A stretch of DNA of 61,550 bases, taken from NCBI GenBank assembly GCA_001724265.1, contig MEDY01000154.1, positions 1 through 61,550 on the forward strand, read 5' to 3'. Source of the DNA: Rhizaria sp. SCN 62-66 (lineage: Eukaryota; Rhizaria, unplaced). The translations under genes were made by a program, and so were the position numbers. Numbering within the stretch: the stretch's first letter is position 1; every line of letters starts with the position of its first letter. The notes under the pieces were generated by a model. The model had not been told where the DNA came from. It did not search any database and saw only the letters and a list, made by a program, of their open reading frames with translations. Below, one piece after another: positions 25,301 to 34,445 of this stretch.

Positions 25301-28041
25301 TTCTCGTCGTCTTGATCGGCGGACGCGGCGGCAGACGCGCGGCGGCGGCGGCGCAGACGACGCGTACTGAGGCTGCTGAGCGAAGCGCCCAGTCCGAGCT
25401 CTTCCAGCTCGCTGTCGGTGGCGCCGTCGCTGTCGTACGCGTCGGTCGAGTCGCCGCCCAGCCCGCCGCCGGCGCCGGAGCGCCCGCTAGGAGCACTGGC
25501 CCAGCCCAGCGCGGCGGCAACCAGGGGCGCAAGCGCGGCCCGCACGGCCAGCGCGTTGCTCTGCAGCTGCTGCAGTCCGGAAAGACCCGCTGCGACGGCG
25601 TCTGTGCTAATTCCGGCTGATGCTGCGGCTTGCTTGCGCGCGTCTAGAGCGGGGGCAACGCTGTAGATGGTCTCGTCCTCTTCGTTATCACAGGCGGCGG
25701 ACTGGGCGTCAAGCGGTGCACTGGCAGCACTCACAGTCGACTCGCTGGCGTGAGCTCCGCCGTCCTTGGAGCTTGCCGCAGCGGCCGTCGCACTGGAGCT
25801 CTTGGAGCCCGTCGCGCCGGCAACGAGCGAGGGACGGTTCGCCAGCAGTGCGTCAATGTCTGCGTCGCTCCAGCTCGCGGCAACAGCAAGCGCGCCGCCG
25901 CTGCCGCTGGCTTCTGTCGCGGCCACGGCCACGGCGCCCGCGGCCACGGCGGCGGCCGCTTGCTAGCCGTCGTCGAGCCCGTACAGCACGGCGCGCATCA
26001 AATCGTCGTTACTCACCTTGTCGTCAGCATCGTCGTTGTCGTCATCGTTGTCGTGATCACCGGCGCCGGCGCTGGCGCAGTGTACGCTCTCGTTCTCATC
26101 CTCATCAGCGTCAAACTCAGGAGCCGAAACGCGGCTCTCGTGGCCGGCAACCGCGGCGGCGTCGAGCACGATCGTCGCAGTGGTCCCATCGCCGCCAACG
26201 CCGCTGCCGTCAGTCCTGTGTTTCTGTCCGAAGTCAAGCCGCGCGAGGACACGGTTCGCGAGCGCGGTCTTCCGGCGCGCGCGGCGCAGAAAGACCTCCT
26301 CGAACGTATCCCTGGCAATAAGGCGCAGGGCGAGCACGGGCCGCGTCTGCCCCAGACGGTGGCACCGCGCCTCGGCCTGCGCGTCCGCGGCGGGGTTCGG
26401 GTCAGAGTCGTAGAAGATCACCGTGTCGGCCGCAGTCAGCGTGATGCCCTGGCCGCCTGCGCGCGTCGACAGCAGAAAGACGTCAATCGCACCATCGACG
26501 GCGCTCGCACTGCATGCACTCGTACTGCTATCCTGTGGGTCGCTGCTGTTAGTCGAGTTGTTCGAGTTGTTCGGGCTCGAGTCGAGCATGAGTGCGCGCT
26601 GGAAGGCGTCAACGGCGGCGAAGCGCTCGAAGCCGCGAACGCCGCCGTCGAGCCGCGCGTACGCGAGCTGCGGAAGCGAGGCGTCAAGGCAGTCCTGAAT
26701 CACGTCGAGCGTGGCCGTGGAGGTCGAGAAGATTAACACGCGGTGTCCGCGCGCGCGCAGACGCGGGAGCAGGCGCGCCAGCAGTGCGAGCTTGCCCGAT
26801 GCCGCGGGCAGATGCGCGCCCTCGCTGAACGGCGTCGGCTCCACGCCCGGGATCAGGTACGGGTGCGCGGTCACGCGCCGCAGCGACGAGAGCACCGAGT
26901 TGAAGCACCGCAGCGCCGCATTGCTGTTGCCTGATATGCCGTCGCCGCCGCCGCTCGCCGCCGCGCCGCCACCGCGTTGGGTCGCCACACCGCCCGCGCG
27001 CGATGTCGCGGTGACTGCGCTAATAAGCTGTGTGGCGTTGCGCGCGAGGATGGCGCGGTAGAGCTGTTTCTGCAGCGGCGTGAGGTCGACGCTCACTGTC
27101 ACGGCGCGGCGCGGTGGCAGACGCAGACCGGCCTCGGCTTTGACGCGGCGCAGTAGCACTGGGGCCAGCAGCGCGCGCGCCTCGCGCATGCATGCCGCCA
27201 GCGCCGCTGCTGCCGCATCGCTTGCGCCCCCAGTCGCGCTGCGCGGCAAGGGGCGCGCGAGTGGAGCGAAGGCTGCGACGAAGCCCTGGCAAGAGTCCTC
27301 CGTGAACACGGCGGGCAGCACGAAACGCAGTAATCCCCAGAGCTCCGCGAGGCGGTTCTGCACGGGTGTTCCCGTAAGCAGCGTGACGTGGCGCCAGCGG
27401 AGCTCGCGCGCGAGGAGCTCGTGGAGCCGCGAGGCCGGATTCTTCAGGCGGTGCGCCTCGTCCACGAGCAGCGCGGCGGGGCGCAGGGATGCCGCGAAGA
27501 AGGCCGCGTCCATCGAGACAGTCTCGTAGGTCGCAATCACCAGCAGCGGCTTCGGCTTCGGTGGAGCTGCCGCTGTGGCGTCGTCGTGCTGGGCGCTGTC
27601 ACCGGTGCTGTTGCGGGTGGACTTAGAGAAGTCGACGATTTTGCTCTGCAAGGCAACGCGGTCCGCTGCGGGGCCCACGTACGACACGACGTTGAACACG
27701 GACGGGCAGAAGCGCTGCGCGTGCGTGGCCCAGGAGTCAACAACGGAGAGCGGCGCAATCACCAGCGCGGACGCGGCGGCAGTGACGTGGCCGCGCTCGG
27801 CGAGAGCGCAGAGATACGCGAGAGACTGCACCGTCTTGCCGAGGCCCATCTCGTCGGCCAGGATGCACGAGATGCGGCGCTCAAAGCGGTCAACAAGCCA
27901 TGAGACACCAGTGAGCTGAAATGGCTTTAGCGTATAGTTGGTCAGTCCCGCTGGGGCAACAGTTAGGGGTGGGAGCAAGGGAACCGGACGCGCGGATGCG
28001 TACGATGTCACAGCTGACACCCACGCAGAAGCGATATCCAT
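22324..28041 (-). CDS. CHD1L-like: ALC1/CHD1L-type SNF2 chromatin remodeller with macro domain
   Basis: Exons 28041-22593 and 22451-22324 give about 1,858 codons ending in TAA. Residues 35-600 are a full Snf2 ATPase: DEMGLGKT at 63-70, DEAH at 194-197, STRAGGQG, and CHRLGQ near 560. After a linker and a long acidic/Ala-rich region, residues about 1168-1370 form a macro domain with the ALC1 pattern (HHVFADISAP, then RFGTGGIFSVL, then WYALERGLRTYAG and IVCYYSH). In animals and plants this pairing reads ADP-ribose at DNA breaks and slides nucleosomes; the same nuclear role is likely here. One in-frame TAG at codon 693 separates motor from macro domain, so both domains in one protein require its decoding. 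The last exon encodes a compact tail beginning SECPYCKRR. Confidence 0.88.
22452..22592 (-). other. Intron in the ALC1-like gene (141 nt)
   Basis: Read on the minus strand: exon ...GGACTCCCAG, donor GTACGA, acceptor TCTGTGTAG, exon GGAGTGAATG. Phase 1. Without splicing the frame runs into AT-rich DNA and stops at TAA (22522-22524). With splicing it gains 42 coherent residues and ends at TAA (22324-22326). Confidence 0.85.
25963..25965 (-). other. In-frame TAG between SNF2 motor and macro-domain region
   Basis: The frame ...LYGLDDG-TAG-QAAAAVAAG continues unbroken for a further 1,120 codons. The next block contains SWSDADIDALL, a short helix of the sort found after remodeller motors. The only GTACG nearby (GTACGG, 22 nt before the end of the TAG) would give an impossibly short, frame-shifting intron. 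Confidence 0.9.
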
Positions 28042-28044
28042 ATC

Positions 28045-28179
28045 CTACAATAGATCAAAAACAATGAAAGATATTATTACAAATTAGCATACATGTATTA
28101 AACAAGGACGGGTTGGCGCCGGTCTTATTCTATTTAACGGAGAATCGCGAACTGGATTGATAAGATAAGGTTGACGAAC
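28045..28179 (-). other. Probable 5'-UTR intron of the ALC1-like gene (135 nt)
   Basis: Read on the minus strand: exon ...CCGCGCCAAG, donor GTTCGT, acceptor CTATTGTAG, exon GATATGGATATC holding the start ATG. Donor and length match the other introns. No ATG opens in frame in the upstream exon, so it is taken as untranslated. Confidence 0.65.
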
Positions 28180-28255
28180 CTTGGCGCGGACTGAGGCAAG
28201 GACGGTGTGCTCGCTAGAACGTTTGTGGTCGAAATGAGAGAGTAAGTGATAAATG

Positions 28256-28275
28256 GGTATAAACTAGGTATAAAC
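28256..28275. repeat. Spaced direct repeat GGTATAAAC
   Basis: GGTATAAAC occurs at 28256-28264 and again at 28267-28275, an 11-bp period, about 75 bp upstream of the predicted 5'-UTR intron donor of the ALC1-like gene. Confidence 0.5.
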
Positions 28276-28582
28276 GAACTTTGTATCAAAAAGTGGCACA
28301 AAAAGAAAGACTATTAAGAAATTGTACTCAAAGAGATAGAGCTTTGGTTAAAGTGGTAAGAGGTCGATTTAAACAAGACCAAATAATATTATGACGAACG
28401 ACGCAGACAAACACTGACAACTCCAGGAGAGGCCAGTACATCCGTGTCCAAAAGTATCAATCAAGAGCGATGCTACTAGTACTGATGGCATAGCTCTCAG
28501 ACAGCGCAGTTGTGTTTGTGTGTTGTTTATGCAGCGCGGCGCGCGATTCTGCAATGCGCTGCGATGCGGTTTTAAGTAAAGT

Positions 28583-31500
28583 TTATGCCACGCTGGGGGT
28601 GGAGGACACGGCGCTGCTCGTGCGGCCCGCGTTGGCGGTGGGCGTCGCAGGCACGGACGGCGCGGGTGAGCCCCCAGCGCTGGCGCCGGCGCTCACGTTC
28701 GCGCTGGCGGCGGCGTTGGCGGCGGGTTCGTACTCGTACATGGCCTCGAAGACGTTCTTGGCGATAGGCCACTGCTCGCCGTCCTCAGGGTTCTGCGCGA
28801 TGTAGTCTCCGCGCGCGCCGTGCTCCATGCCTTCGAGTGTCTCCATGAGGAAATCGCGCGAGCAGCGGCGCGCCCACACGCGCTGGTGCTTGCGGTACAC
28901 ATTCCCCTCGCCGCCGAGCACGGGCGCGTACGTCTTGAGGAAGATGGTGTAGTCGCAGGTGTACACGTCGTCGCCGGGACCCATGACCACAAAGTCGCCC
29001 GGCTTGGACTAGCCGATGCCCCACGGCTTGTGCACAATGACGACATCCTTAGAGCGCACAGCGTGGACAAGCGCTTTCTTCTTGTACAGCCGCGCGTTGT
29101 GCGGGCCCAGGTCCGTGCGCGGCAGGCCCAGCTGCTCGAGCTTGCGCAGCCGCGTAATGATGTCGCGGAACGCCGGGCGGCGCGCGGGCGCGCGGTGCCA
29201 GCACTCCTCGATTAAACGGTGGAAGCCGGGCGGCACAAAGGACGGGATCGCAGGGCGCTTGTTCTCCGTCAGCACGGCCAGCGCGGCCTGGTGCGGGTTC
29301 ATGTCCGGGAACGGGACCTTACGCGTGAAAACCTCCCACATGACCATACCGAACGAGTACACGTCCGCGGCCTCCGTGTAAAGCTGCGACTCCATCACTT
29401 CGGGCGCCTGCCAGAACATTGTGCCTATCTGGCCCGGCTGCGCCAGCGCCTGGCGCGCGCTTATGCCGCTGGTGCCCGACGTGGACACGGCGGCCGCGGC
29501 GGCGGCTGCGGCCTGCGCGGGGTCCGCGCGACCGGCGCTCTGAATAAAAGTAACAAATGAGCGCAATATACGAAGAAAGAAAAAAAAAAGACAATGTGAG
29601 AAATAATTAACGTGACATATAAACTACACTGAACGACGAGTCATTTACATGAGTACGCGTGTTCGGAATCGTACCTGGTCCATGAGTTGCTGCTGCGAGG
29701 GCTTGAACGCGGTGAGCGAAAAGTCCGCGACCTTGACACCCCAGTGCTCGTCAAGCAGCACGTTGAGCGACTTGAGGTCGCGGTGCAAGATCGGCGGCCT
29801 GTTAGAGTGCAGATACACCAGCGCCTCTGCGATCTGCAGCAGCAGGCGGAGGATCTTCTTGTAGTCGATGACCTGCGACGTGTCATGGAGCGCGTCAAAC
29901 AACGAGCCGCGCTCGCAGTACTCCATGATAATGCACGCGTGCGCAGGGTCGACGCACGCGCCCATGAAGAGCACCACGTTGGGGTGGCGCAGGTCGCACA
30001 TCAGCTTCAGCTCGGCGACGAACTCGCGGTGGCGCTCCACGGCCAGCGACGTGAGCTTCTTCACGGCGACCTTGTTGCCGCGAAAACGACCTTCCCAGAC
30101 TTCGCCGAACGCGCCCTTGCCGATGGGGCGCACGAGCTTCACTTCGGCCCACTCGACCATCCACTGGTACCGAGGCATCGGCCCCAGGTCGGGCCGCGCG
30201 GTCACCGCCCCGCCCGCCGTAGCGCCGCTGCCCGCGGCCTGCGCGGCAGCCTGCGCGGCGGCGGCCACCGCGGCGCGCAGCTCGGGCGGATCGTTAGCGA
30301 TGAAGTCGGCGCCGTCCTTGTCTGCGCGCGCGAGCAGCGCCGTGAGTTGCGCTACGACAACCTCAAACGTCGGCCGCCGCATCGCCTCCTGCGTCCAGCA
30401 CGCCGCAATAAGCGCGGACAGCGGAGCCGGGAAGTGCGACAACAGCGGCGGCCGCACGCCGTCCGAGATGGCCTTGAGCAGCACGACCTGCGACTGCTCC
30501 ACAGCGCCGCTGCTGGCGGCGGCGGCATTGGCGCCGCCGACGGAGCCGAAGCCCGAGGCGGCGGGGCGGCGCGCCATGATCTCCCACAGCACGACGCCGA
30601 ACGCGTAGACGTCCGACGCGCGCGAGTAGCGGCTGCGCTTGATCACCTCTGGCGCGAGCCAGTAGGGCTGCTCGACGAGCCCGCCGCGCGCGCGGGCGGC
30701 CTTGCGGAAGAGCTCGAGTCCGTAGTCGGAAACCTTAGCGACGAGGTCCTTGTCCAGCAGCACCGAGAGCGACGAGAGCGACTTGTGCAGCACCGAGGGC
30801 GTCGAACAGTGGAGATAGTTCATGGCCTTCGCGGCGTCGAGCGCGATTTGCAGCCGGCGGCGGTACGTCAGCCGCACGGAGGGGTTCTTAAGGCAGTGCA
30901 GCAGCGACGCGTTCTGCATCCACTCAGACACCAACAGCGTCGACGGCGCAGGCAACGCAGACGCACCGCCGCCTCCGCCGGCCGTGGGCGTGGCCGTGGG
31001 TGCGGCGGCGGCGGCGCGGCCCTTAGCGGGCGCGGCCGAGACCGTGTGCGTCGCGGCGCCCATGAAAAGCACGAGGTTCGGGTGACGCATCTTGACCAGC
31101 TGCGAAAACTCCTGCTGCACGGCGTCGGGTTTGACAGCGCCCGCGATGACCTTGACGGCGACCTGGAGGCCGCGCCACTTTGCGCGGTAGACGACGCCAA
31201 GCGTGCCCTGACCGGCGAAGGAGCCCGTCTCGATGTCCGCCAGGTCAATCAGCCAGTTGTCGGGGGAGCTAGCGGCGGCGGCAGCGGTGGCGGAGGCGCT
31301 GGACGCGTCGGGGGCAACGCTCGCGGCGCCGCCGTTGTTGCCCGCGACAAGAGGCAGTCCGTTGCCGCCGTAGCCGCCAGAGGAGGGGGACTTGCGGCAG
31401 TGGCGGATGATGCAGACAAGCAGGATAACGTCAACAATAAGAAACACACCGCCGGCTGCGACGACGCCGATCGCCATCGGCTCGCTCATGTCCACGTCTG

Positions 31501-31703
31501 TGTGGCGTGGGCACGAAATGGAAAGCGAGCAAGGGAGGCATAGGAATGGAAACGGTTCGTGAGAATGCACTTGTAGGAGCTGATAAAGTCAGACTATGGC
31601 GTATAAAGCAGAACTAATCGATAAAATGAGACGTACCAAATGCGTGTGCATGAAGCGGCGCGAGGGCAATCACGGCGAGGGCGGCCAACGTGAGAGAAGG
31701 CAT
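28583..31703 (-). CDS. Single-pass membrane pseudokinase-kinase (tandem TKL-type kinase domains)
   Basis: Three exons (31703-31637, 31497-29675, 29539-28583) encode 948 codons ending in TAA. Exon 1 is a clean signal peptide (MPSLTLAALAVIALAPLHA). A helix follows at about 31-52, with almost nothing outside the membrane. Kinase-like domain 1 (about 109-408) keeps the VAVK lysine (138) but has HKS at 260-262 in place of HRD, so it lacks the catalytic Asp. Domain 2 (from about 476) has GKGAFGEV, Lys502, HRDLKSLN (594-596 HRD) and DFS for DFG. A low-complexity insert and an intron interrupt its activation segment, before the APE-like QAPEVME. The C-terminus holds two related PGD modules. An in-frame TAG is codon 807, between the kinase end and module 1. 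Signalling at a membrane is likely; ligand and substrate are unknown. Confidence 0.85.
29009..29011 (-). other. In-frame TAG between the kinase domain and the C-terminal PGD module
   Basis: The frame ...VHKPWGIG-TAG-SKPGDFVVMG continues for 141 more codons to TAA. The continuation contains SKPGDFVVMGPGDDVYTC, a recognisable conserved module. No splice donor or acceptor is available around it. Aligned with the second module (EGMEHGARGDY), the TAG falls opposite His. Confidence 0.9.
29540..29674 (-). other. Intron 2 of the kinase gene (135 nt)
   Basis: Read on the minus strand: exon ...ATGGACCAG, donor GTACGA, acceptor TTTTATTCAG, exon AGCGCCGGT. Phase 0. It lies in the activation-segment insert of kinase domain 2. 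Confidence 0.9.
31498..31636 (-). other. Intron 1 of the kinase gene (139 nt)
   Basis: Read on the minus strand: exon ...CACGCATTTG, donor GTACGT, acceptor CGCCACACAG, exon ACGTGGACATG. Phase 1. It separates the signal-peptide exon from the transmembrane and kinase exon. Confidence 0.88.
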
Positions 31704-32246
31704 GGAGCCTCAGTTACTCAAAGAGTGTGTGAGCCCAAACGTCCACTGCTTTAAAAAGTGATACTCTGATATGCAGACAGGCCTACTGGCGGTGTAAAAA
31801 GAAATATACGTAAATCGCAGTATAAATAATTAGGTTATATCTTGCAAAGATGTAATTGTCGACCCAAAAGACGTGGAAATATGCTTTAAATGTACGACAG
31901 CAGCTGCTTGTCGTTGTGTTAATTGGTTGGTGGGCCGAAAAAAGCAGCCGCCACTTTTTGCTAAACGACCAGCCAGCTGGGATTGATCGAGAAGGGGGGT
32001 TTTCGCTCCTTTTGAGCAGCTCGTGTGCTATCCGGTGTCGTTGATCTGAACTGTATGAACCTGCTATGAGAGATTTGTATTGATGGTCTTGTGATGTGAA
32101 TTTTAAGCTGTCGAAAGTCGCCTTCTGTGGGGCCATAGCGGGGTGTTCTTGCAACTCGCTGAACGTCATTCTCTCACCTTTTTTGCTTTGTTTCCATTTG
32201 TGCCTCTTTCCCTGGGTCTTGTCGCGGCGTACAGTGTGTTGCCATA
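31704..32246. promoter_or_regulatory. Divergent promoter region
   Basis: About 540 bp between the kinase start (-) and the saposin-like start (+). AT-rich on the kinase side and T/G/C-mixed near the + start. No specific element could be named. Confidence 0.4.
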
Positions 32247-32693
32247 ATGCGCTCTGTGTACTCTGTGCTCATTGCGGTGATTCTGGCGTGTGTGTTCCTT
32301 GCGGTTGACGCGTCATTCGCGTCAACCCACGCGTTGACCCAGTCGAGCAGCTGGGCAGTCGCCCCCACCAAGTCCTCGGTCCGCGGGCGCGACGAGAGCA
32401 GCTGCCAGGTCTGCACCTACGCCGTGGAGAACAAGCAGCGCCGCCAGCCGTACCTGTGCCGCGGCCTCAAGGACCCCAAGTACCAGCAGCAGTGCGTGCG
32501 CGTGCTGGAGGCGCTGATGTGGTGGAATGAGAACCAGGTCTACTGGATGAACTATGGCTGCCAGCGCGAAGTCAACGGCGTCAAGGAGTGGATCCGTCCC
32601 TGCCCCTCGGCCGTTATCTGCTCCTGGATCCGCGACTTTGAAACCAGGGACTCCTTCTGCCCTTCTGAGGCCGAGTACCCCACTCCCCTCTAA
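32247..32693 (+). CDS. Small secreted Cys-rich, saposin-like protein
   Basis: 148 residues from ATG to TAA. Residues 1-24 form a signal peptide (SVLIAVILACVFLAVDASFA). The mature part begins its Cys-rich domain with CQVC at about residue 52. It continues with YLCRGLKDPKYQQQC, whose C-x11-C spacing resembles the middle cysteines of saposin-B folds, then further cysteines in NYGCQRE, RPCPS and VICSW. The first helix is shorter than in canonical saposins, so the assignment is tentative. Saposin-like proteins bind or perturb lipids in lysosomes or outside the cell. Four Trp in the second half would suit membrane contact. It has no intron and lies alone between divergent and convergent neighbours. 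Confidence 0.65.
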   Translation: MRSVYSVLIAVILACVFLAVDASFASTHALTQSSSWAVAPTKSSVRGRDESSCQVCTYAVENKQRRQPYLCRGLKDPKYQQQCVRVLEALMWWNENQVYWMNYGCQREVNGVKEWIRPCPSAVICSWIRDFETRDSFCPSEAEYPTPL

Positions 32694-32719
32694 GCGAAAC
32701 ATCGCGCTCTCCCTAAGAT

Positions 32720-32739
32720 TGCGAAGTTAATACTTCGCA
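32720..32739 (+). repeat. 8-bp perfect stem-loop after the saposin-like gene
   Basis: TGCGAAGT - TAAT - ACTTCGCA forms a perfect hairpin, 26 nt after the TAA, so it would lie in the 3' UTR. It resembles a 3'-end processing or stability hairpin; no function can be shown. Confidence 0.6.
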
Positions 32740-33086
32740 TGTGACTTGAACAGCAGCGTGACTGCTTCATTCATCGTTGTTCGCTGTTTGTCGCACTGCA
32801 CTCTCTCTTGCTCGCTTCCAGTCCTGTACCCAGCCCCGTACTCAGTCTGTCGTACACACGGTTTGCCCCTGTCTTACCTCGCTGCCTCTGCTGTCCCTAT
32901 CTCCGACCCAGCGAGTCCCCGCGTTCGACGGTTTCTTACCGTCGCCGCGTGGTGTACTCACCGGGCCTTCCTCAATACTCTCTGTTTAACACATTTCACA
33001 CTTCACCAGCTTCGTATCCGTTCGTGACAAAACAGTTCCTTGCTGCATCAGAGTCTCCTTGACTCACACCAACCTCTTCAACGACA

Positions 33087-33114
33087 ACCCCCCCCCCACC
33101 ACCACCACCACCAC
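33087..33114 (+). repeat. C-run plus ACC microsatellite
   Basis: A run of C is followed by about seven ACC units within the pyrimidine-rich intergenic stretch. Confidence 0.7.
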
Positions 33115-34445
33115 GACTCGCTTTTCGTTCACGCCTTGCAGCTGCGCGCTCCACAATCACAATCTCTCTGTGTGCGCATGACTCTTGGCGTCCGCGTGCC
33201 CAACGCTGTCCCGCAGACTCTATGAGAGCCTTGCGTGGCCGCTGCGGGCGTTGTCACTCTCTCTCTTGGCTGTCTCCAACATCTCTCCCCGTCTTCTGTC
33301 TCTGCTCGTCTTTCTCCGTCTCGTTCTCGTGTCTCGAATCGTCTTGCTTCGCTGGCCCTCAGACCGGGCCGCCGCGCTCCCTTGCGCGTCGTGCCTACGT
33401 CGCCTTTGTCTCTCTCATCTGCATCGTCGTCTCTTGGTCTCTGTCCCCCCCTCTGCGACTGCACTCGAGTATGCGCCCTGCGCTGCGCCGCGTTGCCTTT
33501 GCGGATGCCCACTCGATATCACACGCACGCACACTCCTACACCCGCCGCGTCACCCATCTACCGACGCGTGCGTCTTTGTGTTTGCGGATATGTGTGTAC
33601 TGTATCTTTTAGAATGTGGTCGCTTGCACGACGTTGTTTACGTCGTTTCACACTTTAAGTTTACATTTCTTTCTATTCTTTGTTCAGTTAGTTTGCCGTT
33701 CCATGCGTCACCCCACCCGCCTGCTCCCCGTCTGTTTGACGCCCGGTATCAGCGTGGTGGGCAGCACACGGAACGTTATTTGTCTCCATCGTCGTCGCTG
33801 TCATCGTTACGGTCGACGTCGCCAGCTGGTTTATGTCGTCTGTTAGTTCTTAGTTCTTCCTTAGTCTTGTCTGTTATCACTGTTCCCCCCGCACACGACC
33901 ACACACCGCACTATCACGTTGTGTCTCCTCGTTACGCCGCGTCACACTCTGCGCCGCGACGCGCGCAGCCCGCTTCCGCGTTGCGCGCCGCTGTCGCACA
34001 GATGCCCCGCTCTGCAGTCGCGCACTGCAGAGACGCAATGCTCGCTGTCTTAAGTCGCAGCGCGTACGGCGATCAGTGTCTCAGCAAGTCAATACACACT
34101 CTTATGTGCTTTTCATGATCACGGTAACTTTGTATCAGATCATTGAATGAATGTCCGTTCGCATCGCATATGAATTGTTTTTTAAGCTTGATTTTTGTAT
34201 TCACAAATAGTTATGTCTAAAGAACACGCAACACCAGTTGCTGCTACGCACTCGCCATACACGCTACGCTATACGTTGTTTACGCTTCGCTACACTGGCC
34301 CGAGCGTCGCCCTCCTCCGTCCGTTTGATACATCATAAACTAATAGAATCGCTCTCCCACAAGCTCCCACGCCCGCGCGTGACTCCTCACGTGGGCAGTG
34401 GTTTGAGACTGAGACATAAACAGGGGCCGCCGGTTGTCGCCCACT

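Larger units (their letters stand above)
28042..28582. promoter_or_regulatory. Upstream region of the ALC1-like gene
   Basis: About 540 bp between the 5' end of the ALC1-like gene and the 3' end of the kinase gene; both are on the minus strand. It appears to contain a 5'-UTR intron (28045-28179), a short upstream exon without an in-frame ATG, and a 9-bp direct repeat at 28256-28275. Confidence 0.45.
32694..34445. other. Long pyrimidine-rich intergenic stretch
   Basis: About 1.75 kb between convergent genes. From about 32760 to 34050 the + strand is strongly C/T-rich, and several frames are open at once (the longest, 33222-34118, is 298 codons) with no domain-like translation. It includes a C run followed by ACC/CCA repeats (33087-33114). 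I see no confident gene; a long 3' UTR or a non-coding transcript is possible. Confidence 0.5.

Noticed and set aside
25963-25986. 22-nt intron GTACGG...CTAG at the ALC1-like TAG
   Set aside because: Too short for the spliceosome and would break the frame.
29687-31543. 618-codon antisense frame over the kinase gene
   Set aside because: Arg/His/Glu-rich shadow of GC-rich codons; the opposite strand encodes clear kinase motifs. The same applies to long antisense frames at 34434-35471, 43227-45290, 45523-46488 and 57332-59368.
33222-34118. 298-codon ATG frame in the pyrimidine-rich stretch
   Set aside because: Several frames are open here because of base bias. The translation is Ser/Leu/Arg/His filler without domains.
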